A stretch of DNA of 64,000 nucleotides from the NCBI GenBank assembly GCA_902517815.1, contig CABYED010000007.1, forward strand, positions 1 through 64,000, in the 5' to 3' direction. The position numbers and the translations under genes were made by a program. The notes below the pieces were generated by a model. That model did no database searches and was not told the DNA's origin. It saw nothing but the letters and a program-made list of their open reading frames with translations. This DNA comes from an uncultured SAR116 cluster alpha proteobacterium. Its GTDB lineage: Bacteria; Pseudomonadota; Alphaproteobacteria; Puniceispirillales; Marisalimonadaceae. The first letter of the stretch is position 1. The number at the start of each line of letters is the position of its first letter. Positions 38,736 to 47,264 of this stretch are shown here, piece after piece.

Positions 38736-40215
38736 ACTTACTACATTCTTTTATGTTGGTTAATTTTCCTAAATCCTCTATTTGCATAACTTGAACAGGC
38801 TTTTTGACAAAACCATTATCATCAAAAATTAATCCAGTAACTGGACCTTCAACATTGTTTAAATATTGAAGATTTTTTTGCAAATTATTAATATAGTTTA
38901 TACCTATTACACCAGCATCAAAACCTGCATTTGAAAAATAATCATTAGTACCTCCCCAAATATCTTTCCAAAGAAATTTAAACTCATTGTTGTTCTTACT
39001 TAGTATGACAGGAAACCATGATTTTTCTAATGATGGTTCATTTTTAATTTCTTCATTATTAAATGTTTCAGTACCCAAAATTTTCACAAATCTTGAGTCT
39101 ACATTAAAGAAAGCTAACAAAGGTGCTATCTCTAATATAAACTCTTTTGTTCCTCCAATAAGAATAGTGTCAAATTTTGCGTGTGTTTCTTCAGTTTCAG
39201 AATACTTTAAAAATCTTCTCAAATTTGAATAAAGATTTGTTTTATTATTTAATTCTTCATTTGAAAGAAAAAGTGAGCTGTAGTAATTATTTTTATCTAC
39301 TGAAATTAAATCTATTGATTGTCTAGAAATGATTTTCCCATACAGGTTATCTGGAACTATAATGCCAAATTTACTATATTCCTGCAATAAGGCACACGAA
39401 ATTACACTTTGAACCTGTTCTTCTGGAGAGAATCCCAAGGACCATACATTACTCTCCACCATTGCTATATCATTTGAAAACGTTAGGATTGGTATGTTAT
39501 CCTTCTTTGCAAATGGCTTGATTTTTAATAATACTTCTCTTGTAAATGGGCCAATAATAAATTTAGGGTTAAGTACATTAAATAAACTTGATAGAAACTC
39601 TAGGTCAACAATTTTTCCAGTATCAAAATAAATTAATTTTATTTTACTGTTACCATAGGTTAACATACTTAAATCAAGTGATTTTCTTATTTTATTTCCA
39701 AAACTTGAATACTTACCTGTTAAAGGTAGAAAAACAATAATATTTTGATAATTTATAGTCTTATTTGATTCAAAAATATACCTGTTCAAAGTAGAAATAT
39801 TTTCGTTGTTTTTTAAGTTTAGTTCAGTGTCACTTGAGCTTAAATTTTTTTTAAACATTTTCTGAACGGCTGATAATGCTAGTCTCGTTTTTTTATTTTC
39901 GACTTTATTAGAAATATTTCTGCCTTGAAGTAATCTCTCATTTCTAAATTCAAAAATAATATCACTTGTCTGTTTTTCCTTGGGTGTTACAGTATTTTTT
40001 TTTAATATTGTGCTTTTTAATACTTTTTTCTTTAAATTGTTTTTATTAACAAATACTTTGTTTGTTATATTTGATTTTTCTTTTGTTATATTTGATTTTT
40101 CTGGTGTGCTCTTATTTTCAATTATTAGTTTACTGTTTTGTCTGTTACATCCATTTATCATTAATAATATACAAAAAATTATAATAAGATTATGTTTAAA
40201 ATTATTTAAAAACAT
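38725..40215 (-). CDS. Penicillin-binding protein activator, LpoA/LppC-like lipoprotein
   Basis: The 496-residue protein has a lipoprotein signal (IIIFCILLMINGC, lipobox INGC), a lysine/asparagine-rich linker (about 24-120) with a 7-residue tandem repeat, and a periplasmic-binding-protein fold from about residue 155: IIVFLPLTGKYSSFGNKIRKSLDLSML and FIIGPFTREVLLKIKPFA. This is the alphaproteobacterial counterpart of LpoA/YraM, which stimulates a peptidoglycan synthase. As in Escherichia coli it is divergent from rsmI, with a DolP-like gene close by; that context supports the name. Confidence 0.82.
   Translation of the reverse strand: MFLNNFKHNLIIIFCILLMINGCNRQNSKLIIENKSTPEKSNITKEKSNITNKVFVNKNNLKKKVLKSTILKKNTVTPKEKQTSDIIFEFRNERLLQGRNISNKVENKKTRLALSAVQKMFKKNLSSSDTELNLKNNENISTLNRYIFESNKTINYQNIIVFLPLTGKYSSFGNKIRKSLDLSMLTYGNSKIKLIYFDTGKIVDLEFLSSLFNVLNPKFIIGPFTREVLLKIKPFAKKDNIPILTFSNDIAMVESNVWSLGFSPEEQVQSVISCALLQEYSKFGIIVPDNLYGKIISRQSIDLISVDKNNYYSSLFLSNEELNNKTNLYSNLRRFLKYSETEETHAKFDTILIGGTKEFILEIAPLLAFFNVDSRFVKILGTETFNNEEIKNEPSLEKSWFPVILSKNNNEFKFLWKDIWGGTNDYFSNAGFDAGVIGINYINNLQKNLQYLNNVEGPVTGLIFDDNGFVKKPVQVMQIEDLGKLTNIKECSKSND
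40061..40101 (-). repeat. 21-bp tandem repeat in the LpoA-like gene
   Basis: Two nearly perfect copies of a 21-base unit (minus-strand core GAAAAATCAAATATAAC) lie head to tail and encode KSNITKE followed by KSNITNK in the flexible linker after the lipobox. The length is a multiple of three, so copy-number change would keep the frame. Confidence 0.8.
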
Positions 40216-40257
40216 GAAAACTCGCTATTTATTTTAAATAAATTTTAAGGTAATATA

Positions 40258-41154
40258 TTGAAAAAAGTAAGTAAAGAAGATCTAAAACATCCTGATAAAG
40301 TGATAAAAGGATGTTTATATTTAATCGCTACTCCTATAGGTAATTTTGATGATATTAGCCTAAGAGCTATTAAACTATTGGAGGCTGTAGAAATTTTGCT
40401 TTGTGAAGATACCAGAAAAACTAAAAAATTACTTTCACATCTTAATATAAAACGTAGAAATCTTATTTCTTATAACGATAATAATGCTTCAAATAAAAGG
40501 CCATACATTATTAATAAACTCCTTTCAAAAATAAGCATTGGAATAGTTAGTGACGCAGGAACACCATTAATATCTGATCCTGGTTATAAACTTGTCAAAG
40601 AATGCCAGTTAAATAATATCAAGGTAACTCATGCACCAGGTCCTTCTTCTGTTATTAATGGATTAATACTATCTGGCCTTCCAACTAATCAATTTTATTT
40701 TGGTGGATTTGTTTCTTCCAAAAAAAATGTTAAAAAAAAACAATTTTTGGCCACTCAATCATACGTAATGACAGGAATATGGTTTGATACTTGTTTGAGA
40801 ATTAGTAATACACTTAAAATAATGCACGAAGTGTTTGGAAACAGAAAAATTTCAATCGCAAGAGAGCTGACAAAAACATATGAGGAAATTATTGCTAGTG
40901 ATTTAGAGAATATTCTTAACATTATTGACAAAAGAAAGAAAGATGACAAACCCCTTAAAGGGGAAATTATATTAATAGTAGACGGTTATGCTAAAGAAGA
41001 CTTTAATATTGAAACATTAAATTTAATTATCAAAAATAAACTAAAAAAACTATCACTTCGTGACACTGTAAATGAAATTATAAATGAGACTAAATTGCCG
41101 CGAAGGTTAATTTATAAGGAAGCAATAAAAATAAGAAATGATAAATATACTTAA
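40258..41154 (+). CDS. rsmI: 16S rRNA (cytidine(1402)-2'-O)-methyltransferase RsmI
   Basis: RsmI methylates the ribose of C1402 in 16S rRNA. The 298-residue tetrapyrrole-methylase-fold protein has GCLYLIATPIGNFDDISLRAIKLL, LLCEDTRKTKKLLSHL, SDAGTPLISDPGYKLV and HAPGPSSVINGLILSGLP. Translation appears to begin at a TTG with a good AAGG sequence 7 bases upstream, since no ATG fits the conserved N-terminus. It is divergent from the LpoA-like gene. Confidence 0.94.
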   Translation: MKKVSKEDLKHPDKVIKGCLYLIATPIGNFDDISLRAIKLLEAVEILLCEDTRKTKKLLSHLNIKRRNLISYNDNNASNKRPYIINKLLSKISIGIVSDAGTPLISDPGYKLVKECQLNNIKVTHAPGPSSVINGLILSGLPTNQFYFGGFVSSKKNVKKKQFLATQSYVMTGIWFDTCLRISNTLKIMHEVFGNRKISIARELTKTYEEIIASDLENILNIIDKRKKDDKPLKGEIILIVDGYAKEDFNIETLNLIIKNKLKKLSLRDTVNEIINETKLPRRLIYKEAIKIRNDKYT

Positions 41155-41213
41155 AATTAACGATGACAATTTTTATTTTTAATTTATTGTTCTTTATTTA
41201 GAAAGGGTTAAAT

Positions 41214-41789
41214 ATGAGAAATTTATTATTTATATTAATTATTAATTTATTTGTGCAATCATGTGCTCCTTTAGTTGGCACTGTAGGAATGGTTTCTCTT
41301 GGCGCTGCATCTAAAGAAAAGGGGTTCGGCACATCGATAAACGACAGCCTTATAAAAACAAAAATATCTAATTTGATTTATAAATATAATGAAGATTTAA
41401 TAGCAGACACAAAAGTTTTTGTTAATAATGGTTCAGTTTTATATACAGGCAAATTGAATAATCCAAATGACAAAATTGAGTTTACGAAGTTAGCTTGGAG
41501 TATAAGAGGTGTTAAAGAAGTTAACAATGAGATACAAATTACTGATACGTCTTCTTTGAAAAATATTGCAAGAGACATAGCTTCAGTAGGTGAAATTAGA
41601 GCACGAATAATGGCAGACAAATCCATAATTAGTATTAATTTTTCAATAGATGTGGTTAATGATACGGCTTACATTAGTGGTGTTGCTTCTAACGAATTAG
41701 AAATGAACCTTGTTAAAAGTCATGCTTCAAGTGCAAGATTTATTAAAGAAGTCTACAATTATATTATACTTAATAAAGATACAAGATGA
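41214..41789 (+). CDS. BON-domain lipoprotein, DolP (YraP)-like
   Basis: The 191-residue product has a lipoprotein signal (FILIINLFVQSC, lipobox VQSC) and two BON domains (about 45-108 and 120-188), recognisable in INDSLIKTKISNLI ... VLYTGKLNN ... VKEVNNEIQI and the second copy ending SARFIKEVYNYI. DolP helps maintain outer-membrane integrity. A strong AGAAAGGG ribosome-binding site precedes the ATG. It overlaps gshB by 4 bases (ATGA). Position after rsmI copies the E. coli rsmI/lpoA/dolP neighbourhood, minus yraN and diaA. Confidence 0.85.
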   Translation: MRNLLFILIINLFVQSCAPLVGTVGMVSLGAASKEKGFGTSINDSLIKTKISNLIYKYNEDLIADTKVFVNNGSVLYTGKLNNPNDKIEFTKLAWSIRGVKEVNNEIQITDTSSLKNIARDIASVGEIRARIMADKSIISINFSIDVVNDTAYISGVASNELEMNLVKSHASSARFIKEVYNYIILNKDTR

Positions 41790-42739
41790 GTCGTAATCTT
41801 AATATAGCATTCTTAATGGATCCCTTGGAAACATTGGATCTTAAAGGAGACACAACTTTTGCTCTTGCTATAGAAGCTCAAAGACGAAAACATCATATAA
41901 ATTTTTTTAAACCTGAGGATCTGATGTTCAGCAATAATGATGTGTTAGCAAACATATGTGAATTAGAGTTGTCTGAATCTAAAAATTTATATGAGTTTAA
42001 ATATCATGATACATTTATAAAACCATTATCAAAATATGATGTGATTATGATGAGACAAGATCCTCCCTTCAATATGGCTTATATAACTGCAACTCATATT
42101 CTCGAAAAACTTTCAAATTCAACATTAATTGTAAACAACCCTTTTGAAGTTAGAAATTCCCCAGAAAAAATCTTTGTTACAAATTTCTCACATTTAATGC
42201 CAAAAACATTAATCAGTCGCAACATCGATGCTATTAAAGAATTTCGGAAACAGTTCAAAGACATCATTATAAAGCCATTATATGGAAATGGTGGACAGGG
42301 TATATTTCACATTCTTCCAGAAGATGAAAATTTAAATTCAATCTTGGAGATGTTTTTTAGTCAAAACAAAGAACCCTTAATGATACAGGAATATTTGAAA
42401 GACGTTAGAAACGGAGATAAAAGAATTATTTTATTGAATGGAGAGGCAGTTGGTGCAATTAATAGAATTCCAAAATCAGGTGAAAGTCGCTCAAACATGC
42501 ATGTTGGAGGAAAACCTGAAAAAACAGAATTAACTGAAAGAGATAAATTTATATGTAAAGAAATTTCACATTCTTTAATAAAAAAAGGACTTTATTTTGT
42601 TGGAATAGATATAATTGGTGACCACATCACTGAAATAAATGTAACTTCTCCAACTGGAATAAGAGAGATAAAAAATTTAGCCTCAATAGCGATTGAAGAA
42701 ATGTTCTGGGATTTCATTGAGAAAAAGTTAGAAGTTTAA
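41786..42739 (+). CDS. gshB: Glutathione synthetase
   Basis: GshB joins gamma-glutamylcysteine and glycine. The 317-residue ATP-grasp protein starts MSRNLNIAFLMDPLETLDLKGDTTFALAIEAQRR and has YDVIMMRQDPPFNMAYI, NNPFEVRNSPEKIF, IIKPLYGNGGQGIF and VGIDIIGDHITEINVTSPTGIREI, all characteristic. It overlaps the BON gene upstream by 4 bases and converges on hinT with a 3-base gap. Confidence 0.97.
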   Translation: MSRNLNIAFLMDPLETLDLKGDTTFALAIEAQRRKHHINFFKPEDLMFSNNDVLANICELELSESKNLYEFKYHDTFIKPLSKYDVIMMRQDPPFNMAYITATHILEKLSNSTLIVNNPFEVRNSPEKIFVTNFSHLMPKTLISRNIDAIKEFRKQFKDIIIKPLYGNGGQGIFHILPEDENLNSILEMFFSQNKEPLMIQEYLKDVRNGDKRIILLNGEAVGAINRIPKSGESRSNMHVGGKPEKTELTERDKFICKEISHSLIKKGLYFVGIDIIGDHITEINVTSPTGIREIKNLASIAIEEMFWDFIEKKLEV

Positions 42740-42742
42740 GAC

Positions 42743-43105
42743 TCATCCAACCATTCTCCCTAAATTTTCTCCTCCTAGGAGATGAACATGAAAATGAGGT
42801 ACGTCTTGATTACCGTTTTTTCCTGAATTTGTAATAATCCTAAACCCTTCTTTTTCAATTTTATAGTGCTCAACAACATCATTAACCAGTTTCCAAAAAC
42901 TTTCATGTTCTTTATTTGGGGCATTTTTTGTAAAGTCATAAAAATTGATATAAGAGTTTTTGGGAATTACTAATATATGAATTGAGGCTTGAGGATTAAT
43001 ATCAGAAAACGCCAAAGCAAATTCGTTTTCTAATATTTTATTGCAAGGAATTTCAGATCTTAATATTTTGGCAAATATATTGTTTAGATCATATAAATTA
43101 TTCAT
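42743..43105 (-). CDS. hinT: HIT family (HinT-like) nucleotide phosphoramidase
   Basis: The 120-residue product carries the histidine triad HFHVHLLGG (H-x-H-x-H) near its C-terminus and the N-terminal FAKILRSEIPCNKILENEFALAFSDINPQA typical of HinT, which hydrolyses adenosine phosphoramidates. It is the last gene of the histidine operon here, overlapping hisE by 4 bases; hisE-hinT linkage is common in alphaproteobacteria. Confidence 0.94.
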   Translation of the reverse strand: MNNLYDLNNIFAKILRSEIPCNKILENEFALAFSDINPQASIHILVIPKNSYINFYDFTKNAPNKEHESFWKLVNDVVEHYKIEKEGFRIITNSGKNGNQDVPHFHVHLLGGENLGRMVG

Positions 43106-43422
43106 TTTACACCTCTATTTTTTTTTTCTTCAATCCCAGATATTAGCTTTCTAGAAGACAACTCTTTCCAAATTTCCTCTGGGTTAATACCCAAAGAGAC
43201 CCAGATAACTAAAACATGATAAATTAAATCTGCAGATTCTTTTATTGCACCTTCTTTATTGTTTTGAATAAAGTCTATGATTAGTTCTGATGATTCTTCA
43301 CCAATTTTTTTGGCTAAAAATTCGGGATTTTTTATCAAATTAGATGTATATGATTTTTTTTCACTAGATATTTTTCTTTGTGTTAGAATATTAAATATTT
43401 CTTTAATGATTTGTTCATTCAT
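43102..43422 (-). CDS. hisE: Phosphoribosyl-ATP pyrophosphohydrolase
   Basis: HisE carries out the second step of histidine synthesis. The product (106 residues from the ATG at 43422) contains KKIGEESSELIIDFIQ and KESADLIYHVLVIWVSLGI, the conserved EESSE and ESADLIYH metal-binding motifs. A GTG at 43434 would overlap hisF; the ATG begins one base after the hisF stop and is preferred. It is a stand-alone HisE, not fused to HisI; hisI is not in the window. Confidence 0.94.
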   Translation of the reverse strand: MNEQIIKEIFNILTQRKISSEKKSYTSNLIKNPEFLAKKIGEESSELIIDFIQNNKEGAIKESADLIYHVLVIWVSLGINPEEIWKELSSRKLISGIEEKKNRGVK

Positions 43423-43423
43423 T

Positions 43424-44197
43424 TTAATTTTCACAATCTCTTACAAATATCCCATTTTTAGACATTTCATTTTTTACAGACTTTATTGTATGAATACCAT
43501 AATGAAAAATAGATGCTGCTAGAACGGCAGATGCACCAGCTTTTAAAACGACCTCAACCATGTCTTTAGGGCTTCCAGCTCCTCCTGATGCAATCACAGG
43601 AATAGGAACATTTTTAGAAATTAAATTTGTTAGTTTTAAATTGTACCCTTTTTTTGTTCCATCTGATTTCATTGATGTTAATAAGATTTCACCAGCTCCA
43701 TTTCTTACACCCTGTTTTGCCCATTTAAGAGCATCTATGTTTGTTTTTTTTCTTCCTCCGTGAGTTGTTACTTCATAACCACTAGGCATTGATATATTTT
43801 CAATGGCATCAATTGCTAAAACAACACATTGGTTTCCAAACTTGTCTGAAGATTGTTTTATTAATTTTGGGTTATAAACTGCAGATGAATTTATTGATAC
43901 TTTGTCCGCTCCAGAGTTTAATAAGTCCCTAAAATCAGAAAGATCATTTACACCTCCTCCAACAGTAAGTGGAACAAAACAAGTCTCGGCTGTTTTAGAA
44001 ATTACATTAAACATAGCTCTTCTTTTTTCATAAGTAGCGGAAATATCTAAAAAACAAATCTCATCGGCACCTATTGTGCTATATTGTTTAGCTTGTTCCA
44101 CTGGATCACCAGCATCTTTTAAGTTAATAAAATTTATTCCTTTAACTGTTCTTCCATTGTGCACATCTAAACATGCTATTACCCTAGTTGAAAGCAT
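43424..44197 (-). CDS. hisF: Imidazole glycerol phosphate synthase, cyclase subunit HisF
   Basis: HisF forms the imidazole ring with ammonia supplied by HisH. The 257-residue TIM barrel has ARVIACLDVHNGRTVKG-type start (RVIACLDV with the catalytic aspartate), LTVGGGVNDLSDFRDLLNSGADKVSINSSAV, VLAIDAIE and VIASGGAGSPKDM. It overlaps hisA by 14 bases and is followed by hisE. Confidence 0.98.
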   Translation of the reverse strand: MLSTRVIACLDVHNGRTVKGINFINLKDAGDPVEQAKQYSTIGADEICFLDISATYEKRRAMFNVISKTAETCFVPLTVGGGVNDLSDFRDLLNSGADKVSINSSAVYNPKLIKQSSDKFGNQCVVLAIDAIENISMPSGYEVTTHGGRKKTNIDALKWAKQGVRNGAGEILLTSMKSDGTKKGYNLKLTNLISKNVPIPVIASGGAGSPKDMVEVVLKAGASAVLAASIFHYGIHTIKSVKNEMSKNGIFVRDCEN

Positions 44198-44951
44198 TAA
44201 ATTTTGCCTCTTTTATCTTTTGTAACGCGTCTGAGAATGTAAACTTTTTATCATACAATGCCCGTCCAACTATGACCCCTTGTACTCCATTTGAAAACTC
44301 TTTGGCTAATCTTGAAATATCATTTAATGATGAAACCCCCCCTGATGCAATAACAGAATGAGGGATTAACTTGGCAAAATTTACAGTTTGTTCTAGGCTT
44401 ACGCCATTTAAACTCCCATCTTTAGTTATGTCAGTATATATCACAGAACTAATAATAGAAGAATTCAAATCTTTAATTAAATCTACAGCAGTTATATCTG
44501 ATTGTTTTTTCCAACCGTGAGAAGCAATTTTTCCCTTTCTTACATCTGCCCCGATAACAATTTTTTTTGAGTAAACTTCGTCGAGTTGATTAATAAAGTT
44601 TGGGTCTTCGAGAGCTAATGTGCCCAAAATTACTCGATTAACTGAATTCTGGATCCAAAAATCAATATCGTTAATATTTCTTATACCCCCGCCTAGTTGA
44701 ATTTTTACTTTGTTTTGAAGTTTGTGCAAAATTTCTTCAATTACTCTTTTATTTATATTTTCGCCAGTAACAGCACCATCTAAATCAACAATATGCAACC
44801 ACTCTGCTCCTTGATCAACAAACCACATAGCTTGATCTAATGGATTATTATTATAAATTGTTTCTTTTTCCATTTCTCCAAAAAGAAGTCTAACGCATTT
44901 TCCATCTTTAATATCAATGGCGGGGTATAATGTAAAAAAGTTATCTTTCAT
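44184..44951 (-). CDS. hisA: Phosphoribosylformimino-5-aminoimidazole carboxamide ribotide isomerase
   Basis: HisA opens the ProFAR ribose ring. The 255-residue TIM barrel shows TLYPAIDIKDGKCVRL (catalytic aspartate in AIDI), IQLGGGIRNINDIDFWI, RVILGTLALEDP, YTDITKDGSLNG and VIASGGVSSLNDI. The start ATG shares one base with the stop of the upstream acetyltransferase gene, and its end overlaps hisF by 14 bases. Confidence 0.98.
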   Translation of the reverse strand: MKDNFFTLYPAIDIKDGKCVRLLFGEMEKETIYNNNPLDQAMWFVDQGAEWLHIVDLDGAVTGENINKRVIEEILHKLQNKVKIQLGGGIRNINDIDFWIQNSVNRVILGTLALEDPNFINQLDEVYSKKIVIGADVRKGKIASHGWKKQSDITAVDLIKDLNSSIISSVIYTDITKDGSLNGVSLEQTVNFAKLIPHSVIASGGVSSLNDISRLAKEFSNGVQGVIVGRALYDKKFTFSDALQKIKEAKFNAFN

Positions 44952-45487
44952 TATTTAAGTTCTTTATAATAATAATAGCCGGCTATATATTTTCCATCTA
45001 TGAAAACTGACTTTGGATTAATACCTGATCTAACATATCCAGCCTGTTCATATAATTGAATTGCTCGGAGCTGTGTCTCTCTTACTTCCAAATTAATAAT
45101 TTTAAAGCCATCTTGCTTTGCTTTTAATTCAGCTTTTTCAAAAACAGCTTTGGCAAGACCAAACCCTCTTGCCCAAGAAGCAAAGAAAAAAGTACTTAAT
45201 GTACAAGAATGAGACTGAGCTTCATTGTTCTTAGCTGGTTTAATTAGTTGAGCAGATCCAGCTACAACATTATCTAGTTTTCCAATAATTAAAACTCTTT
45301 CTGGTATAAGCAAAACACCTTTCCAATAATCTTGAAGTGTTTTTAATGATGGAGGTGAAATCCAGCCAAAACCTCCTCCAGCTAAAATTGCCTCTTCAGT
45401 TGCGTCACATAATTCTTGTAAATCAACTTTACTCAAGCCTTTACACAATTCTGCTTTAACATTGTATTTTGATAATTTCGTTTCCAT
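44951..45487 (-). CDS. GNAT family N-acetyltransferase within the his operon
   Basis: The 178-residue protein has a GNAT core: WKGVLLIPERVLIIGKLDNVVAGSAQLI, FFFASWARGFGLAKAVFEKAE (acetyl-CoA loop in ARGFGLA), INLEVRETQLRAIQLYEQAGYVRSG and a tyrosine-rich end GKYIAGYYYYKEL. It sits exactly between hisH (15-base gap) and hisA (1-base overlap), so it is translated with the histidine genes. Its substrate is unknown. Nothing in the known histidine pathway needs an acetyltransferase at this position, so it is either a passenger or an uncharacterised regulator. Confidence 0.85.
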   Translation of the reverse strand: METKLSKYNVKAELCKGLSKVDLQELCDATEEAILAGGGFGWISPPSLKTLQDYWKGVLLIPERVLIIGKLDNVVAGSAQLIKPAKNNEAQSHSCTLSTFFFASWARGFGLAKAVFEKAELKAKQDGFKIINLEVRETQLRAIQLYEQAGYVRSGINPKSVFIDGKYIAGYYYYKELK

Positions 45488-45502
45488 TTGATCTCTCTAA
45501 TA

Positions 45503-46159
45503 TTACGGACACCATTTAAGCCAGTTATATATAAATTTTTGACCCGAATTACTACTCTTTTCTGGATGAAATTGAACTCCTATATAATTATCTTTCCCAA
45601 TTATCGCTGGAATTTTTTGGTTATAATTAGTGTAAGCTATTATTTGATTGGTATTTTTACTTTCTAAAGCAAAAGAGTGAACAAAATAAAATTGTTCATT
45701 TTCAGTAATATTTTCTAAAATAGGGTGCTTATACTCGAATTGTAAATTATTCCATCCCATATGTGGAATTTTATAATCCCTGCCAAGATAGTCTACGCCC
45801 TTTTGCACAATTTTTTTGAAGTAACCATCAAGCCAAAAAAATCCTTCAGTTCTTTGTTTTTCGAGGCTAAAATCAACCATAAGCTGCATACCCACACAAA
45901 TTCCTAAGAATTTTTTTCTTTTATTTATAACTTCATTTGTTAATAATTTGACCAAACCTTTTACATCTTCTAGGCCTTTTTTGCAGTCAGGGAACGAGCC
46001 AACACCAGGTAGAACTAAATGATCTGCTTTAGAAATTAATTCTAATTCATTAGTAACTTGAATTGTAAAATTTAATTTATTAATTTTAACAGAATTTCTA
46101 AATGCATTTTCTACAGATCTTAAATTACCCGAACCATAATCGATTATAACTAGGTTCAT
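45503..46159 (-). CDS. hisH: Imidazole glycerol phosphate synthase, glutaminase subunit HisH
   Basis: HisH hydrolyses glutamine to feed ammonia to HisF. The 218-residue class I glutamine amidotransferase has IIDYGSGNLRSVENAF, LVLPGVGSFPDC, the nucleophile cysteine in FLGICVGMQLM, and the His/Glu pair in GVQFHPEKSSNSG. It follows hisB by one base. HisF, its partner, is three genes downstream in the same transcript. Confidence 0.97.
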   Translation of the reverse strand: MNLVIIDYGSGNLRSVENAFRNSVKINKLNFTIQVTNELELISKADHLVLPGVGSFPDCKKGLEDVKGLVKLLTNEVINKRKKFLGICVGMQLMVDFSLEKQRTEGFFWLDGYFKKIVQKGVDYLGRDYKIPHMGWNNLQFEYKHPILENITENEQFYFVHSFALESKNTNQIIAYTNYNQKIPAIIGKDNYIGVQFHPEKSSNSGQKFIYNWLKWCP

Positions 46160-46160
46160 G

Positions 46161-46778
46161 TTACTTGTTTCCTGTTAAAGTTCCTTTTGTTGATGGAACA
46201 TTTTCTAAGTTTCTAAAATCAAGTTGAATTGCGCTTCTAAGAGAAACAGCCATAGACTTAAAGCATGATTCTATTATGTGGTGTGTGTTTTGACCATAGA
46301 TATTTTCAATATGTAGTGTGATTTCTGCAGATTGCGAAAAAGATTGAAAAAATTCTTTGAATATTTCAGTTTCTATATCTTTTATTGTTACATTTGGTAG
46401 GAAAACATTCCAAACCAACCAAGGACGACCAGATATGTCAATGCAACATCTGGTTAGACACTCATCCATAGGTAAATAACTGAAGCTATATCTCTTTATG
46501 CCTTTTTTATTTCCTAATGCTTTATTAATAGCTTTCCCAAGTGCCCAACCCACATCTTCCATTGTATGATGTGAGTCAATTTCAATATCACCATTACATT
46601 TTATATCAATATCAATTAAGCTATGTTTTGAGAGTTGCTGGATCATATGGTCAAAAAAAGGTAAACCTGTTTTTATTAAGTGTTTACCACTACCATCTAA
46701 GTTAACACTTACTCTAATCTCAGTTTCATTAGTATTTCTATCAACAGTCGAAGCTCTATCATGAATTTTTTTAGTCAT
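46161..46778 (-). CDS. hisB: Imidazoleglycerol-phosphate dehydratase
   Basis: The 205-residue monofunctional HisB has duplicated metal-binding motifs DSHHTMEDVGWALGKA and NTHHIIESCFKSMAVSLR, the N-terminal FFDHMIQQLSKHS, and the conserved C-terminal PSTKGTL. It is the first histidine gene of the hisB-hisH-GNAT-hisA-hisF-hisE-hinT run. It lacks the phosphatase domain of the enterobacterial fusion, as expected for alphaproteobacteria. Confidence 0.97.
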   Translation of the reverse strand: MTKKIHDRASTVDRNTNETEIRVSVNLDGSGKHLIKTGLPFFDHMIQQLSKHSLIDIDIKCNGDIEIDSHHTMEDVGWALGKAINKALGNKKGIKRYSFSYLPMDECLTRCCIDISGRPWLVWNVFLPNVTIKDIETEIFKEFFQSFSQSAEITLHIENIYGQNTHHIIESCFKSMAVSLRSAIQLDFRNLENVPSTKGTLTGNK

Positions 46779-46798
46779 TTATCATCCACAATTAATAA

Positions 46799-47260
46799 TT
46801 AAATTTTTTTGAATCTGTTTTTTATTCTTACCGATAAAGCTCCTTCGCCTCCAAATTGACTTGGTGCCACATTAAAACTTACAACATATTGGTTGAATGA
46901 TTTATCACTTAACCATTTTGGCACTTCCCCCTTTAAAGCGCCTTTATTATTTTGTCCTTTTCCTGTTATAATTAAAACATTCCTTATATTTTTTTCATAA
47001 CAATTAGAAATAAATTTTTGTAATAATAACTTTGCAGAATATAGCGTATATCCATGAAGATCTAAACTTATATCTGGTTCTATTTTTTTTTTCCTAATGT
47101 TTTTAAAACTATTTAATGATTTATCTTTTTTTTTGACAATTTTATTGTCGCTTAGTTTTCTTTTTCTTAGACTATCATTTTTTAAGAATAAGACAGATTT
47201 TTCAAAGTTAGTGACATAATTTTCCCATACTTTTTTATCATGTTTTGAGATTGCAATCAT
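46799..47260 (-). CDS. Smr domain protein
   Basis: From the ATG at 47260 the 153-residue product has a charged N-terminus and a C-terminal Smr domain: DISLDLHGYTLYSAKLLLQKFI, the LDLHG signature, VLIITGKGQNNKGALKGEVP and a glycine-rich SQFGGEGALSVRI ending. Smr domains are nucleic-acid-binding or nicking modules. A TTG at 47287 could extend it by nine residues into the Tim44-like gene. The tim44-smr linkage near the origin is usual in alphaproteobacteria, but the mltA gene normally between them is missing. Confidence 0.88.
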   Translation of the reverse strand: MIAISKHDKKVWENYVTNFEKSVLFLKNDSLRKRKLSDNKIVKKKDKSLNSFKNIRKKKIEPDISLDLHGYTLYSAKLLLQKFISNCYEKNIRNVLIITGKGQNNKGALKGEVPKWLSDKSFNQYVVSFNVAPSQFGGEGALSVRIKNRFKKI

Positions 47261-47264
47261 ATTT

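Noticed and set aside
40951-40963. CCCCTTAAAGGGG palindrome as a terminator
   Set aside because: It lies within the rsmI coding region (Lys-Pro-Leu-Lys-Gly), has a loop of only one base if fully paired and lacks a following U-tract.
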